Shown here: piece after piece, positions 53,582 through 62,528 of the stretch | How the letters are laid out: every line of letters starts with the position of its first letter | Position numbering within the stretch: position 1 is the stretch's first letter | Source: Sphingopyxis fribergensis | Lineage (GTDB): Bacteria; Pseudomonadota; Alphaproteobacteria; Sphingomonadales; Sphingomonadaceae | Assembly: GCF_000803645.1 (NCBI RefSeq) | Contig: NZ_CP009122.1 | Location: 3,448,501-3,512,500, forward strand | Length of the DNA: 64,000 nucleotides | Direction: 5' to 3' | The notes under the pieces: generated by a model | Told to the model about the DNA's origin: nothing | What the model saw: the letters and a program-made list of their open reading frames with translations, nothing else | Databases searched by the model: none | Program-made: the position numbers and the translations under genes

Positions 53582-54828
53582 AGCGCGAGCGCCAGTTGCT
53601 CCGCCGGCGGCGCGAAACGGGCGCGCAGGTCGGCGCTGTCGGTGAGCTTCCCCGGCCGCCAATCCAGCGTGACGATAAACGGCAAGACCTTCTTCACCGA
53701 CGCGGTCAGCTTCGCGAGATCGCCCAGACGCAGCTTGCCGAGCCGCCGCGCCGCGACGATCCGGTCGACCGCCTTCGTTCCCAGCCCCGGTACGCGGAGC
53801 AGCAATTCGCGCGGCGCGCGATTGATGTCGACCGGGAACGCCTCGCGCCGCATCAGCGCCCACGCGAGCTTGGGATCGATGGAAAGGTCGAGCATCCCCC
53901 CGCTCGCCCCCTCCATGATCTCGGCGCGCTCGAAGCCGTAGAAACGCAGCAGCCAGTCGGCCTGATACAGCCGATGCTCGCGCATCAACGGCGGGCGCAC
54001 CGGCGGCAGGTCGCTGCTCGCGTCGGGGATCGGACTGTATGCCGAATAATAGACGCGGCGCAGCTGATAGCCCGAATAGAGGTTGGTCGCGGTCTTCAAT
54101 ATATCGTCGTCGCGCGACGCATCGGCCCCGACGATCATCTGCGTCGATTGCCCCGCGGGCGCGAAGCGCGGCGGCATCGCCTTGCCGATCAGCCGGCTCT
54201 TCGCAGCGTCGATCGCCTCCTCGGCGCCGACGCGCACCGACGCCATCGTCTTGCGGATCGTCTCGGGCTTTTTCTCGGGCGCGAAGCTCGACAGCCCCGC
54301 CTCGGTTGGCAGCTCGACATTGGTCGAGAGGCGATCGGCATAAAGCCCGGCGAGCGCGATCAGCGCGGGATCGGCCCCCGCGATCGTCTTCAGATGGATA
54401 TAGCCGCCAAAACGATGTTCCTCGCGAAGGATGCGCGCGACCTCGACCAACTGCTCCATCGTATAATCTTCGGAGCGGATGATCCCCGACGAAAGGAACA
54501 ACCCTTCGATATAATTACGCTTGTAGAAATCGAGCGTCAGCGTGACGACCTCCTGCGGACTGAAGCGCGCACGCTCGACATTGCTCGACGCGCGATTGAT
54601 GCAGAAACGGCAATCGTAAACGCAAAAATTAGTGAGCAGGATTTTCAGCAGCGAAATGCAGCGCCCGTCGGGGGCATAGCTGTGGCAGATGCCCATACCC
54701 TCGGTCGAACCGATGCCCTTGCTCGCCACCGAATCGCGTTTCACCGTCCCCGACGACGCGCAAGACGCGTCATATTTTGCCGCATCGGCGAGTATGCTCA
54801 GCTTTTCCAGAATCGGTTTGGCGGACAT
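53578..54828 (-). CDS. Putative DNA modification/repair radical SAM protein
   Basis: 416 residues. The radical SAM cluster motif CVYDCRFCINR (CxxxCxxC) lies near residue 75. The C-terminus has a helix-hairpin-helix segment (INRAPRELLLRVPGLGTKAVDRIVAARRLGKLRLGDLAKL) for DNA binding. This class is found next to UdgX/DUF4130 genes and is presumed to act on damaged DNA; the reaction is unknown. First gene of the operon, preceded by a 74-base gap to the histidine kinase gene. Confidence 0.93.
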   Translation of the reverse strand: MSAKPILEKLSILADAAKYDASCASSGTVKRDSVASKGIGSTEGMGICHSYAPDGRCISLLKILLTNFCVYDCRFCINRASSNVERARFSPQEVVTLTLDFYKRNYIEGLFLSSGIIRSEDYTMEQLVEVARILREEHRFGGYIHLKTIAGADPALIALAGLYADRLSTNVELPTEAGLSSFAPEKKPETIRKTMASVRVGAEEAIDAAKSRLIGKAMPPRFAPAGQSTQMIVGADASRDDDILKTATNLYSGYQLRRVYYSAYSPIPDASSDLPPVRPPLMREHRLYQADWLLRFYGFERAEIMEGASGGMLDLSIDPKLAWALMRREAFPVDINRAPRELLLRVPGLGTKAVDRIVAARRLGKLRLGDLAKLTASVKKVLPFIVTLDWRPGKLTDSADLRARFAPPAEQLALAL

Positions 54829-54902
54829 GACCCATGCCTAGCACGGGAACATAGCAAGAACAAATCGGCCCGTCGCGTTTACGCGACAAAATTTGGCCGC
54901 CT

Positions 54903-56420
54903 TTACGCCTCGCGCCATTTGGCGGGCAGCGCAATTTCGCACACCAGCCCCGTCGGCTCCCAATGCCGCTCGATCGTGCCGCCCAGATTGTTACGCACGC
55001 TGCGCTCCATCAGCAGCGTCCCGAAACTGGTGCGTTCGGGGGGACCGATCAACCCGCCGCCCTTTTCGGTCCAGGTCAGGTGGAACATCCGCGGCTCGCT
55101 GCCTTCGGGATCTTGCGACCAATCGACCTCGACCCGCCCGCCGGCCTCCGCCAGCGCGCCATGCTTGACCGCGTTGGTCGCAAGTTCGTTGAACACCAAA
55201 GCCATCGCGACCAGCGCATTTTCGGGCAGCAAAAGATCGGGGCCCGACCAGCGGATGCGCGGAAAGGCCGCCTCGACCTCGCGCATTAGCGCGTGCATCG
55301 ACCCGGTCATGAAATTGGCGCCGAGCAGCACATTTTGCGCGCGGTTGAGCGCGTCCAATCGGCTGCTGATCCGCTCGACATAATCGTCGACGTCGCGCGC
55401 GGCGTGACGGGTCAGCGAGATGATCGCGCTGACCGTCGCGAACAGGTTGCGCATCCGGTGATGCAATTCGCGCATCAACAGATTGGCATTTTCCTGCCGG
55501 CTTTTCTGTTCGGTGATGTCGATGCTGACCCCGGTCAGGACCGCTTCGTCGGCATGCATGTCCCAATCGCCGCGGTTTGCAAGCCACCGGACGCCGCGTT
55601 CCGGATGCTGGACGCGGTGCTCGACGGCGTAAGGCGCGGCCGAAGCGACCGATTCAGCGAGCGCTTCCCGCACCATGGCAAGGTCGTCGGGATGGATGCG
55701 AGCGAACACCGCATCACTGTTTGTCAGCGCTGTTTCAAAATCGCTTCCCCACAATTCCGCCGCCGCCCCCCGCCATTGCAGCGCACTCGTCCGGCTATCG
55801 TAGCGCCAGGCGGCAATAGCCGAAAAATCGAGCGCACGCTCTAACGTCCGTCGCGCCTCGTCGCGTTCGGCGCCGATCCGGCGCAGATCGGCCTCGGCCA
55901 TGATAATCGCAGCAAAATCCTCAAGGCGTCCGATATCCCGATCGTCGAGGCCGCCGCGTTCCTTGCGATCGATCACGCATAATGTTCCAAGGATGGCGCC
56001 ATTATACGCGCGCAGCGGCACCCCGGCATAAAATCGAATAAATGGATCGCCGGTGACCAGCGGGTTATCCCGAAAGCGCTCATCACCGAAAACGTCGACG
56101 ATCACGACGGGGCGATCCTCAGCTATGACATATTGGCAAAAGCTCATCTCGCGAGGCGTTTCGGCCACTTCGAGCCCATAGGAGGATTTGAACCATTGTC
56201 GGCAATCGTCGACGAGCGAGACCAACGCAATCGGCGCATCGTAAAGGTCGGCGACCATCTTGGTGACCCGATCGAACGCCGGTTCCGGATCGGTGTCCAT
56301 GATCCGATATTCGCGAAGCGTGTCGAGACGCAGGCGCTCGACCTGGTCCGGACCTGTATGACTTCCGTCCGACAAATCTTGCCCCTCGTTGCCTTTCGAT
56401 GCTGTGGGCCGCTCTGCCAT
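54903..56420 (-). CDS. GAF-PAS HWE-family sensor histidine kinase
   Basis: 505 residues from the ATG at 56420 (MAERPTASKGNEG). Around residues 40-190 a GAF domain is present (RITKMVADLYDAPIALVSLVDDCRQWFKS-type), followed by a PAS domain (AAWRYDSRTSALQWRGAAAELWGSDF). The HWE kinase core has ELHHRMRNLFATVSAI with the phosphorylated histidine, FNELATNAVKHGAL, and the WTE motif in HLTWTEKGGG. HWE kinases commonly phosphorylate PhyR in alphaproteobacterial stress signalling. Divergent from phyR. Confidence 0.93.
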   Translation of the reverse strand: MAERPTASKGNEGQDLSDGSHTGPDQVERLRLDTLREYRIMDTDPEPAFDRVTKMVADLYDAPIALVSLVDDCRQWFKSSYGLEVAETPREMSFCQYVIAEDRPVVIVDVFGDERFRDNPLVTGDPFIRFYAGVPLRAYNGAILGTLCVIDRKERGGLDDRDIGRLEDFAAIIMAEADLRRIGAERDEARRTLERALDFSAIAAWRYDSRTSALQWRGAAAELWGSDFETALTNSDAVFARIHPDDLAMVREALAESVASAAPYAVEHRVQHPERGVRWLANRGDWDMHADEAVLTGVSIDITEQKSRQENANLLMRELHHRMRNLFATVSAIISLTRHAARDVDDYVERISSRLDALNRAQNVLLGANFMTGSMHALMREVEAAFPRIRWSGPDLLLPENALVAMALVFNELATNAVKHGALAEAGGRVEVDWSQDPEGSEPRMFHLTWTEKGGGLIGPPERTSFGTLLMERSVRNNLGGTIERHWEPTGLVCEIALPAKWREA

Positions 56421-56575
56421 GAATATGGTCCCTAAAAAAGTCTGTTCCCGCCGGAAAGCAAAAGTGGAGTAATTCCACTCACTTACCGACGCCTTCTGTG
56501 CGTCCCGGCTGACTCTACGCACCGCGACGGGACAAGTTGCAGGCGGCGATCACGCATCTTTTGACTCGGTATCGC

Positions 56576-56601
56576 GGAACCGGCACAGCCAGGAATGCGT
56601 A
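56576..56601 (+). promoter_or_regulatory. EcfG-type promoter for phyR
   Basis: GGAAC (56576-56580), a 17-base spacer and CGTA (56598-56601), 28 bases before the phyR start. One base off the CGTT consensus. Autoregulation of phyR by EcfG is known in this group. Confidence 0.6.
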
Positions 56602-56628
56602 TGTCGGGCACATGAGGGAGGACTTTGA

Positions 56629-57423
56629 ATGACATTGGGTGAAGAGCTTCGCGGACATCTTCCCTTTCTGCGCCGCTACGCGCGCGCGTTGACGGGCAGC
56701 CAGCAACATGGCGACAATTTCGTGCATACCACGCTGGAAGTGATCGTCGCGGCACCCGATGAATTCCACAGCGGCGACGGCACCCGGATCGACCTATACC
56801 GCAATTTCCATCGTATCTGGGAAAGCGCCTATATCGACGAAGGCGAAGACGCCGACGAAGGCGAACACCCGCTCGTTCGCGCCGCCCACCAACGCCTTGT
56901 CCAGATCACTCCGCTCGGTCGGCAGATCCTGCTGCTCACCGCGCTCGAGGGGTTTTCGGTCGAGGAGGCCGGGTTGATCACCGGCACCGACGGCGAAACC
57001 GTCGAAACGCTGCTCGCCGATGCGGTCGGCGAACTCGACCGCGAATCGCGGACCTCGGTTCTGATCATCGAGGACGAGCCGCTGATCGCGATGGAACTCG
57101 AACAGATCGTCCGCGACCTCGGCCACAGCGTTGCGGGAATCGCGACGACGCATGAGGATGCGGTTGCGGCGTTCGAGGCGACCGACGCCGGCCTTGTCCT
57201 GGCCGACATCCAGCTGGCCGACGGTTCCTCCGGAATCGATGCGGTGCAGGATATTTTGGCGATCGCCCCGGTGCCCGCGATCTTCATCACGGCGTTTCCC
57301 GAAAGGCTGCTCACTGGCGGCCGTGTCGAGCCGACCTTTCTGATATCGAAGCCGTTCCGCGAAAACACCGTACGCGCGGCGATCAGCCAGAGCCTTCTCT
57401 TTACGCCGCAGCTCGCGGCCTAA
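56629..57423 (+). CDS. phyR: PhyR-type response regulator (sigma-like + receiver)
   Basis: 264 residues. The N-terminal ~130 residues are an ECF-sigma-like domain (EELRGHLPFLRRYARALTGSQQHGDNFVHTTLEVIV). The C-terminal receiver starts SVLIIEDEPLIAMELEQIVRDLGH, with the phosphoacceptor aspartate in GLVLADIQLADGSSGIDAV. When phosphorylated it binds NepR and frees EcfG. The start follows GAGGGAGGAC. Confidence 0.96.
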   Translation: MTLGEELRGHLPFLRRYARALTGSQQHGDNFVHTTLEVIVAAPDEFHSGDGTRIDLYRNFHRIWESAYIDEGEDADEGEHPLVRAAHQRLVQITPLGRQILLLTALEGFSVEEAGLITGTDGETVETLLADAVGELDRESRTSVLIIEDEPLIAMELEQIVRDLGHSVAGIATTHEDAVAAFEATDAGLVLADIQLADGSSGIDAVQDILAIAPVPAIFITAFPERLLTGGRVEPTFLISKPFRENTVRAAISQSLLFTPQLAA

Positions 57424-57432
57424 GAGGAGTTC

Positions 57433-58068
57433 CTAATCCCCCGCGGGGCCGTTCGCGGTCAACTGGTCGACATTGTCCATGATCGTCCGGAACGCTTCGC
57501 TCGACGGCATCAGGTCGGCGCTGCGCCGCGGCATTTCGCCGCTTTCCAGGATCGTCTGCAACGCTGCGCGGCCGCGCGACACGCGGCTTTTCATCGTGCC
57601 GACGGCGCAGCCGCAGATCGCCGCGCCCTCCTCGTAAGACAGCTGCCCCGCGCCGATCAGCACCAGCGCCTCGCGCTGGTCGACGGGAAGCATCAGCAGC
57701 GCGCGCTGCACGTCGGCGAGGTGCAGATTGTCGTCCTGATCGTCGGGCGCGATGAGCAGCCGTTCGGCGGCAAGCTCGTCATATTCGGCGGTGAATTTCT
57801 TGCGCCGCATCTGCGACAGGAAACAGTTGCGCAGGATGACGAACGCCCAGCTCTTCATGCTGGAGGGGCCGGGCACATATTGTGCGCGCGCCTTCCACGC
57901 CTTCAACATCGTTTCCTGTACCAGATCGTCGGCCAGGTCGGCGTTGCCGGTCAGGCTGCGCCCGAACGCTCGAAGGTGCGGCAGCATCGCCGCCAGTTCG
58001 CGCTTGAAGCTCGCGTCGTCGAGCGGTTGATTTATTACGTCGCTGATAAAAAAGCCTTTGCCTGGCAA
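57433..58068 (-). CDS. EcfG-type sigma factor, paralogue 1
   Basis: About 211 residues from a TTG at 58068; other TTGs (58086, 58116) are possible and no ATG precedes the core. Sigma region 2 is LPHLRAFGRSLTGNADLADDLVQETMLKAW and region 4 is LPVDQREALVLIGAGQLSYEEGAAICGCAVGTMKSRVSRGRAAL. Its region 2 closely resembles paralogue 2 encoded at 58937. It lies 60 bases downstream of the BLUF gene on the same strand. Confidence 0.92.
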   Translation of the reverse strand: MPGKGFFISDVINQPLDDASFKRELAAMLPHLRAFGRSLTGNADLADDLVQETMLKAWKARAQYVPGPSSMKSWAFVILRNCFLSQMRRKKFTAEYDELAAERLLIAPDDQDDNLHLADVQRALLMLPVDQREALVLIGAGQLSYEEGAAICGCAVGTMKSRVSRGRAALQTILESGEMPRRSADLMPSSEAFRTIMDNVDQLTANGPAGD

Positions 58069-58128
58069 TGTTCGATCATATCTCAACCGGCTTAGCGCTT
58101 CGACCTTGCATTGCAAGCGCGCCGCCGG

Positions 58129-58533
58129 TCAGCGGGCAATTGGACGGCGTCCAAGTGCGATGAAGTTGGCGAACATCCTTTCGTCCGCAGCATCGATCCG
58201 GCCGTTGGCCGCAAGGCGCGCCAGACCCTCGTCCTGCCATTCGAAACGCGGATCGTACAGCATCGCCCATTCGCCGAAATCGCGGGTCTCGACGGTACGC
58301 CGGCGCACTTCGGTCATGCCGTCATGCCGCGGGTCGCTGCGGATGGCGGCAAGGCAGGCTTCGACCTTTTCGTCCGGCCCTTCCAGAAGTTGAAGGAAGT
58401 TATGCCCATTATAAACGAGCGCGCCGGTCAGTTCGTCGCGCGCGTTGTTGCGGCAGGCCGATACCAGGATCGCCGCAATATCATCGTCACCAATCAACGG
58501 ATCAGCGACACTCACATAGGTAACGGAAAGCAA
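58129..58533 (-). CDS. BLUF-domain blue-light sensor
   Basis: 134 residues, nearly all one BLUF domain. The flavin-contact tyrosine is in LSVTYVSVAD (Y6), and the Asn/Gln pair is in RNNARDELTGALVYNGHNFLQLLEG (Gln near residue 48). BLUF proteins sense blue light through FAD and signal via partner proteins. It lacks an output domain, so it must act by protein contact. The start follows AGGAGG. Located just upstream of an EcfG gene and divergent from nepR. Confidence 0.9.
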   Translation of the reverse strand: MLSVTYVSVADPLIGDDDIAAILVSACRNNARDELTGALVYNGHNFLQLLEGPDEKVEACLAAIRSDPRHDGMTEVRRRTVETRDFGEWAMLYDPRFEWQDEGLARLAANGRIDAADERMFANFIALGRRPIAR

Positions 58534-58649
58534 CTGGCCACCTCCTGTTGACCGGCTACAGGCCGGGCAAAATGTGACCCCTCACATGCCGCTGCTTAGG
58601 GCCGGTGTGATTTATTGGCAACGCGTTCGTCGCAAAAAATGGAATCTGT

Positions 58650-58674
58650 GGAACCAGCGGCCGTCTTCCTCGTT
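58650..58674 (+). promoter_or_regulatory. EcfG-type promoter for nepR-ecfG
   Basis: GGAAC (58650-58654), a 16-base spacer and CGTT (58671-58674): an exact consensus match. The predicted start of transcription falls within a few bases of the nepR ATG (58683), which would give a leaderless or nearly leaderless mRNA. Confidence 0.75.
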
Positions 58675-58682
58675 GCTCCCGC

Positions 58683-58937
58683 ATGGCTACGCAAGGCAAC
58701 AACAGGACGGACGGCAAGGGTGCCCCGCACCCGATTACCGATGCGTCGAATCGGCAGCGGGGAAGCTTTCCCGGCACGAATGGTGACGAATGGCACCGCA
58801 CGCTGACCGGGCGGCAGGCGCCCGAGCCGGTGAGCGCGAAGCTGCGCATGATTTACGGCAACATCGTCGCCGAACGCCTTCCCGACAATATGCTCGACCT
58901 TCTTTCCCAGCTCGATCAGAAAAGTTCGAAGCAATAA
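58683..58937 (+). CDS. nepR: NepR anti-sigma factor
   Basis: 84 residues. The conserved core is in the second half: EPVSAKLRMIYGNIVAERLPDNMLDLLSQLDQ, matching the two NepR helices that clamp EcfG; the N-terminal 45 residues are polar and disordered. Its stop shares a base with the ecfG start (TAATG), giving the nepR-ecfG operon. It holds EcfG inactive until PhyR-P takes it over. Confidence 0.92.
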   Translation: MATQGNNRTDGKGAPHPITDASNRQRGSFPGTNGDEWHRTLTGRQAPEPVSAKLRMIYGNIVAERLPDNMLDLLSQLDQKSSKQ

Positions 58938-59572
58938 TGACCGGACCCACCGCAGCTGCCTCGCAGCCGCAGGCCGACAACCTGTCGGACGGCGAATTCA
59001 AGACGCTTCTCGCGGGTGTCATCCCCCACCTGCGCGCCTATGGCCGCAGCCTGTCGGGCAATCCGGACCTTGCCGACGATCTGACGCAGGATACGATGGT
59101 CAAGGCGTGGGCTTCGCGCGAACGGTTCGAGCGCGGCACCTCGATCAAGGCGTGGACCTTCGTTATCCTGCGCAACACCTTCCTCTCGCAGATGCGCCGC
59201 AACAAGTTCGTCGGCGAATATGACGAGACCGCGGTCGAACGCACCATGTCGACCCGCGCTGCCCAAGAAGACAGCGGCGAGATGGCCGACCTCCAACGCG
59301 GCTTGATGGAATTGCCGCAAGACCAGCGCGAGGCGCTGATTCTCGTCGGCGCCGGCGGGCTGTCGTACGAGGAAGCCGCGAGCATCTGCGACTGCGCGCT
59401 CGGCACGATGAAAAGCCGCGTGTCGCGCGCGCGCGCCGCGCTCGAAGAAATCATGAACAGCGGCCATTTTTCGCAGAAGCGCGCCGATGCCCCGCCCGCG
59501 AGCGAAGCGGTCGACGCGATCATGGACAGCGTCGAGGCGATCACCGCACGGCGCGAGGCGGCGAGCCGCTAA
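58937..59572 (+). CDS. ecfG: EcfG-type sigma factor, paralogue 2
   Basis: 211 residues (MTGPTAAASQPQADNLSDGEF). Sigma region 2 contains IPHLRAYGRSLSGNPDLADDLTQDTMVKAW, and region 4 LPQDQREALILVGAGGLSYEEAASICDCALGTMKSRVSRARAAL. Directs RNA polymerase to GGAAC-N16/17-CGTT promoters, two or three of which are in this window. Coupled to nepR. Confidence 0.95.
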   Translation: MTGPTAAASQPQADNLSDGEFKTLLAGVIPHLRAYGRSLSGNPDLADDLTQDTMVKAWASRERFERGTSIKAWTFVILRNTFLSQMRRNKFVGEYDETAVERTMSTRAAQEDSGEMADLQRGLMELPQDQREALILVGAGGLSYEEAASICDCALGTMKSRVSRARAALEEIMNSGHFSQKRADAPPASEAVDAIMDSVEAITARREAASR

Positions 59573-59639
59573 GCCTCTCGACTTTGCGGCATCGGCGCGT
59601 CAGAACGGCACGTCCTTCTCCAGCAAAGCGAGCTTCCGC

Positions 59640-60818
59640 ATGAAAAATCTGCCGCATGTTGCCCTGATCGCCGCGCTTGTCGTCGCCGCCTGCTCCGCCG
59701 CGCCCGCGTCGACCGAAGCCGCCCCTGCCGACACCGCCAAGCTCGACGCATCGGGCGCGCAGCCCGCGACCCCGCTCGCCGACGCCCCCTTCACGGTCAA
59801 GGAGGTCGCAAGCTTCAACGAACCCTGGGCGATGACGTTCGTCCCCGGCACGCGCGCCGCGCTGGTCACCGAGAAATCGGGGAAGCTCAAACTCTGGCAG
59901 GAAAGCGGCCCGACGCTGGACGTCGCGGGTATACCCGCGGTGGCCTATGGCGGCCAGGGCGGTTTCGGCGACGTCATCGTCGCGCCCGACTTTGCGACCA
60001 GCGGCACGATTTATTTGAGCTGGGTCGAGGCCGGTCCCGGTAAAACCTATGGCGCCGTCGTCGGCCAGGCGAAGCTGATCCAAGGGGCCTCGCCGCGGCT
60101 GGAAGGCCTCCAGATCATCTGGAAACAGGATCCGAAAGTCGAGGGTCGGGGGCATTATTCGCATCGCCTCGTCTTCTCGCCCGACGGTAAATATTTCTTC
60201 ATCGGATCGGGCGAACGCCAGAAGTTCGATCCCGCGCAGGACATGAAGGCCAATCTGGGCAAGATCCTCCGCCTCAATCCCGACGGCAGCGTGCCGACCG
60301 ACAACCCCTTCGCGGATCAGGGCGGGGTAACGGCGCAAATCTGGTCGCTCGGCCATCGCAATATCCTCGGCCTCGCCTTCGACGGCACCGGAAAGCTCTG
60401 GAACCAGGAAATGGGGCCAAAGGGCGGCGACGAGGTCAACCTCGTCGATGCCAAAGCCAATTATGGCTATCCGATCGTCTCGAACGGCGATCATTATGAT
60501 GGCAAGGATATCCCCGACCATCCGACGCGCCCCGAATTCGCAGCGCCGAAATTGTGGTGGAATCCCTCGGTCTCGCCCGCCGGGCTCGTCTGGTATGGCG
60601 GCGACATGTATCCGGGCTGGAAGAACAGCCTCTTGATGGGCGCGCTGTCAGGCGAAGGCCTGATCCGCATGGGCGTCGACGGCGACACGCTGCACAAGTC
60701 GGACCGCTGGGATTTCGGCCAGCGCATCCGCGAAGTCGAGGTGCGCGACGACGGCTCGATTTGGCTGCTCACCGACGGCGAAGACGGCAAACTGGTGAAG
60801 CTGGTTCCGAAGCGCTGA
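59640..60818 (+). CDS. PQQ-dependent sugar dehydrogenase family protein (Asd/YliI-like)
   Basis: 392 residues from the ATG at 59640. A lipoprotein-type leader (MKNLPHVALIAALVVAACSAAP) is followed by a six-bladed beta-propeller. Family motifs include FNEPWAMTFVPG, GQGGFGDVIVAP, NLGKILRLNPDGSVPTDNPF, SLGHRNILGLAF and QEMGPKGGDEVNLVDAKANYGYP. It oxidises aldose sugars with PQQ in the periplasm. No PQQ synthesis genes are in the window. Confidence 0.93.
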   Translation: MKNLPHVALIAALVVAACSAAPASTEAAPADTAKLDASGAQPATPLADAPFTVKEVASFNEPWAMTFVPGTRAALVTEKSGKLKLWQESGPTLDVAGIPAVAYGGQGGFGDVIVAPDFATSGTIYLSWVEAGPGKTYGAVVGQAKLIQGASPRLEGLQIIWKQDPKVEGRGHYSHRLVFSPDGKYFFIGSGERQKFDPAQDMKANLGKILRLNPDGSVPTDNPFADQGGVTAQIWSLGHRNILGLAFDGTGKLWNQEMGPKGGDEVNLVDAKANYGYPIVSNGDHYDGKDIPDHPTRPEFAAPKLWWNPSVSPAGLVWYGGDMYPGWKNSLLMGALSGEGLIRMGVDGDTLHKSDRWDFGQRIREVEVRDDGSIWLLTDGEDGKLVKLVPKR

Positions 60819-60962
60819 TTTTTCCATCGCCGTAAATTGCCATGTCCCCGCGACGGAGCATGGGGTCGGATCGTCCCCCAGACGATCCTTGGCCATGCCG
60901 GGCATGGCCAACCCGATACTGACCCATCTCCGGTGGGCGCAACCTAGAATCGGCAGGAGATA

Positions 60963-60985
60963 GGCCCCTGCCTTCGCAGGGGTAC
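60963..60985. repeat. Single hairpin of family D
   Basis: GCCCCTGCCTTCGCAGGGG within the 189-base gap between the sugar dehydrogenase and hydrolase genes. The gap also holds a GGCCATGCCGGGCATGGCC palindrome near 60889-60907. Confidence 0.7.
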
Positions 60986-61007
60986 AAACTCTGATATAGG
61001 GCTGACA

Positions 61008-61787
61008 ATGATCCGCGGCTTCCTAACCCGGCGCGCCGAATGGCCGGCGCGTATTCCCGATCCCGAAGCCTTGCCGCCGCTGACGTTGCTGTGGCGCGAG
61101 ATCGGGTCGCTTGCGCGCGCGATCGGCGGCCGCATCCGCCCGATGCCGCCCGAACCCAATCCCGACAGCGAGCATCCGCCGGTGATGGTGCTGCCGGGCT
61201 TCCTGTCGGGCGATTGGGCGACGAAGGCGCTGCGCGCCGACCTCCGGCGGTCGGGCTTTCGCTGTTACGCCTGGGGTCTTGGCTTCAACCGCGGCGCGAC
61301 GGCCGACATCATCGACCGCATCGACACCCGCGTCCAGTGGATCATAGACCGCACCGGCTATGCCCCCGCACTCGTCGGATGGAGCCTCGGCGGTATCTAT
61401 GCCCGCGAATATGCCAAGCATCACCCGGACAAGGTTGCGCGCGTCGTCACTTTGGGCTCGCCCTTTTCGGGCAGCCGCCGCGCGAACCGCGCGTGGCGCC
61501 TCTATCACCTTGTCGCGCGCCACCCGGTCGACAATCCCCCGATCGACTTCCACCCCGCGCCGCGCCCCGAAATGCCGACCTTCGCGCTCTGGTCGAAGCA
61601 TGATGGCGTCGTCGCGGTGAGCAGCGCGCGCGGCCAGCCGCACGAAAGCGACCGGCAGGTCGAGGTCGACTGCGGCCATATGGGCTTCGCCTATGCGCCC
61701 ACCTCGGTCGCCGCGATCGTCAAGGCGCTGACCGAGGAGGTGAGCGCCGCGCCCGAAGACGCCGCTCAGCACACATCGATGCGATAG
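61008..61787 (+). CDS. Alpha/beta hydrolase (lipase/esterase-like)
   Basis: 259 residues. VMVLPGFLSGDWATKALRADLRRSGF is the first strand and oxyanion region, and the nucleophile elbow is GWSLGGIYARE. The catalytic aspartate is probably in SKHDGVVAVSS and the histidine in VDCGHMGFAYAP. No signal peptide is visible. Substrate unknown. It overlaps the convergent GNAT gene by 22 bases. Confidence 0.85.
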   Translation: MIRGFLTRRAEWPARIPDPEALPPLTLLWREIGSLARAIGGRIRPMPPEPNPDSEHPPVMVLPGFLSGDWATKALRADLRRSGFRCYAWGLGFNRGATADIIDRIDTRVQWIIDRTGYAPALVGWSLGGIYAREYAKHHPDKVARVVTLGSPFSGSRRANRAWRLYHLVARHPVDNPPIDFHPAPRPEMPTFALWSKHDGVVAVSSARGQPHESDRQVEVDCGHMGFAYAPTSVAAIVKALTEEVSAAPEDAAQHTSMR

Positions 61788-62284
61788 GCCGGCGCGGCGC
61801 GCCACGACAGCAGCATCCGACCCGGCCGCCGCCCCATCAGACCCGTCGGCACAAAGCCGACGCGGCGCAGCAGCGCGCGCGACCGGTCATTATCGGGATG
61901 GCATTCGGCAACGATCGAACAGCCCGGCCGTGATGAGGCGAGCGCATCGACGACCGCGCGCACCGCCTCGGTCGCAATGCCCTTCCCACGCGCCCGCGCC
62001 GCAAACCAGTAACCGATCTCATATTCCTGTCCCGCGCGGCGGTGGACGCCGATCACACCGTTGAGATCGAGGCCATGTTCGTCGCGCACCGCATGGAAAA
62101 CGTCGCCGCCGCCCGATCCCGCGATCAGCGCACGGGCGTCGGCCTCGGTGAAGGGCGCGGCCAAGAAATGGACCTGCGACGTCACCGTCTCGTCGGTGAT
62201 CGCGGACAATGCGCGCGCATCGTCGGCAAACAGCGGCGTGATGCGGCAATGGTCGGTCGACAGGGCAAGCAAGGTATCGGTCAT
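61766..62284 (-). CDS. GNAT N-acetyltransferase (RimJ/RimL-like)
   Basis: 172 residues. LNGVIGVHRRAGQEYEIGYWFAARARGKGIATEAVRAVVDAL contains the acetyl-CoA binding motif, with R-G-K-G-I-A as the pyrophosphate loop, followed by VAECHPDNDRSRALLRRVGFVPTG. It acetylates an amine, either a protein N-terminus or a small molecule. Confidence 0.9.
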   Translation of the reverse strand: MTDTLLALSTDHCRITPLFADDARALSAITDETVTSQVHFLAAPFTEADARALIAGSGGGDVFHAVRDEHGLDLNGVIGVHRRAGQEYEIGYWFAARARGKGIATEAVRAVVDALASSRPGCSIVAECHPDNDRSRALLRRVGFVPTGLMGRRPGRMLLSWRAAPAYRIDVC

Positions 62285-62528
62285 GTCGCGTCTTCTTCAA
62301 AAAGCGCACGCCGTGACCGGAGGTTGGTGGTGTGATGATAACCATTCGCCTGTCCGAACACGGCGGCGATGGTCACAGTGATGCCATGCCGCTCCTATGT
62401 AAAGGAGCGCCAATACGCCTTGAATCGGAGGGATTGGTCGTTGGTCATCGCGGGTAGGCGTAACAGCGCCGTGTCCGCCGATCAAGTCCCGGCTTGACGG
62501 CAATCTTTCACGCACTATTTAAAGTTAC

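Noticed and set aside
56429..56448. GGAAC upstream of the HWE kinase on the minus strand
   Set aside because: No CGTT at the required distance, and the implied start would fall inside the gene's leader or coding start.
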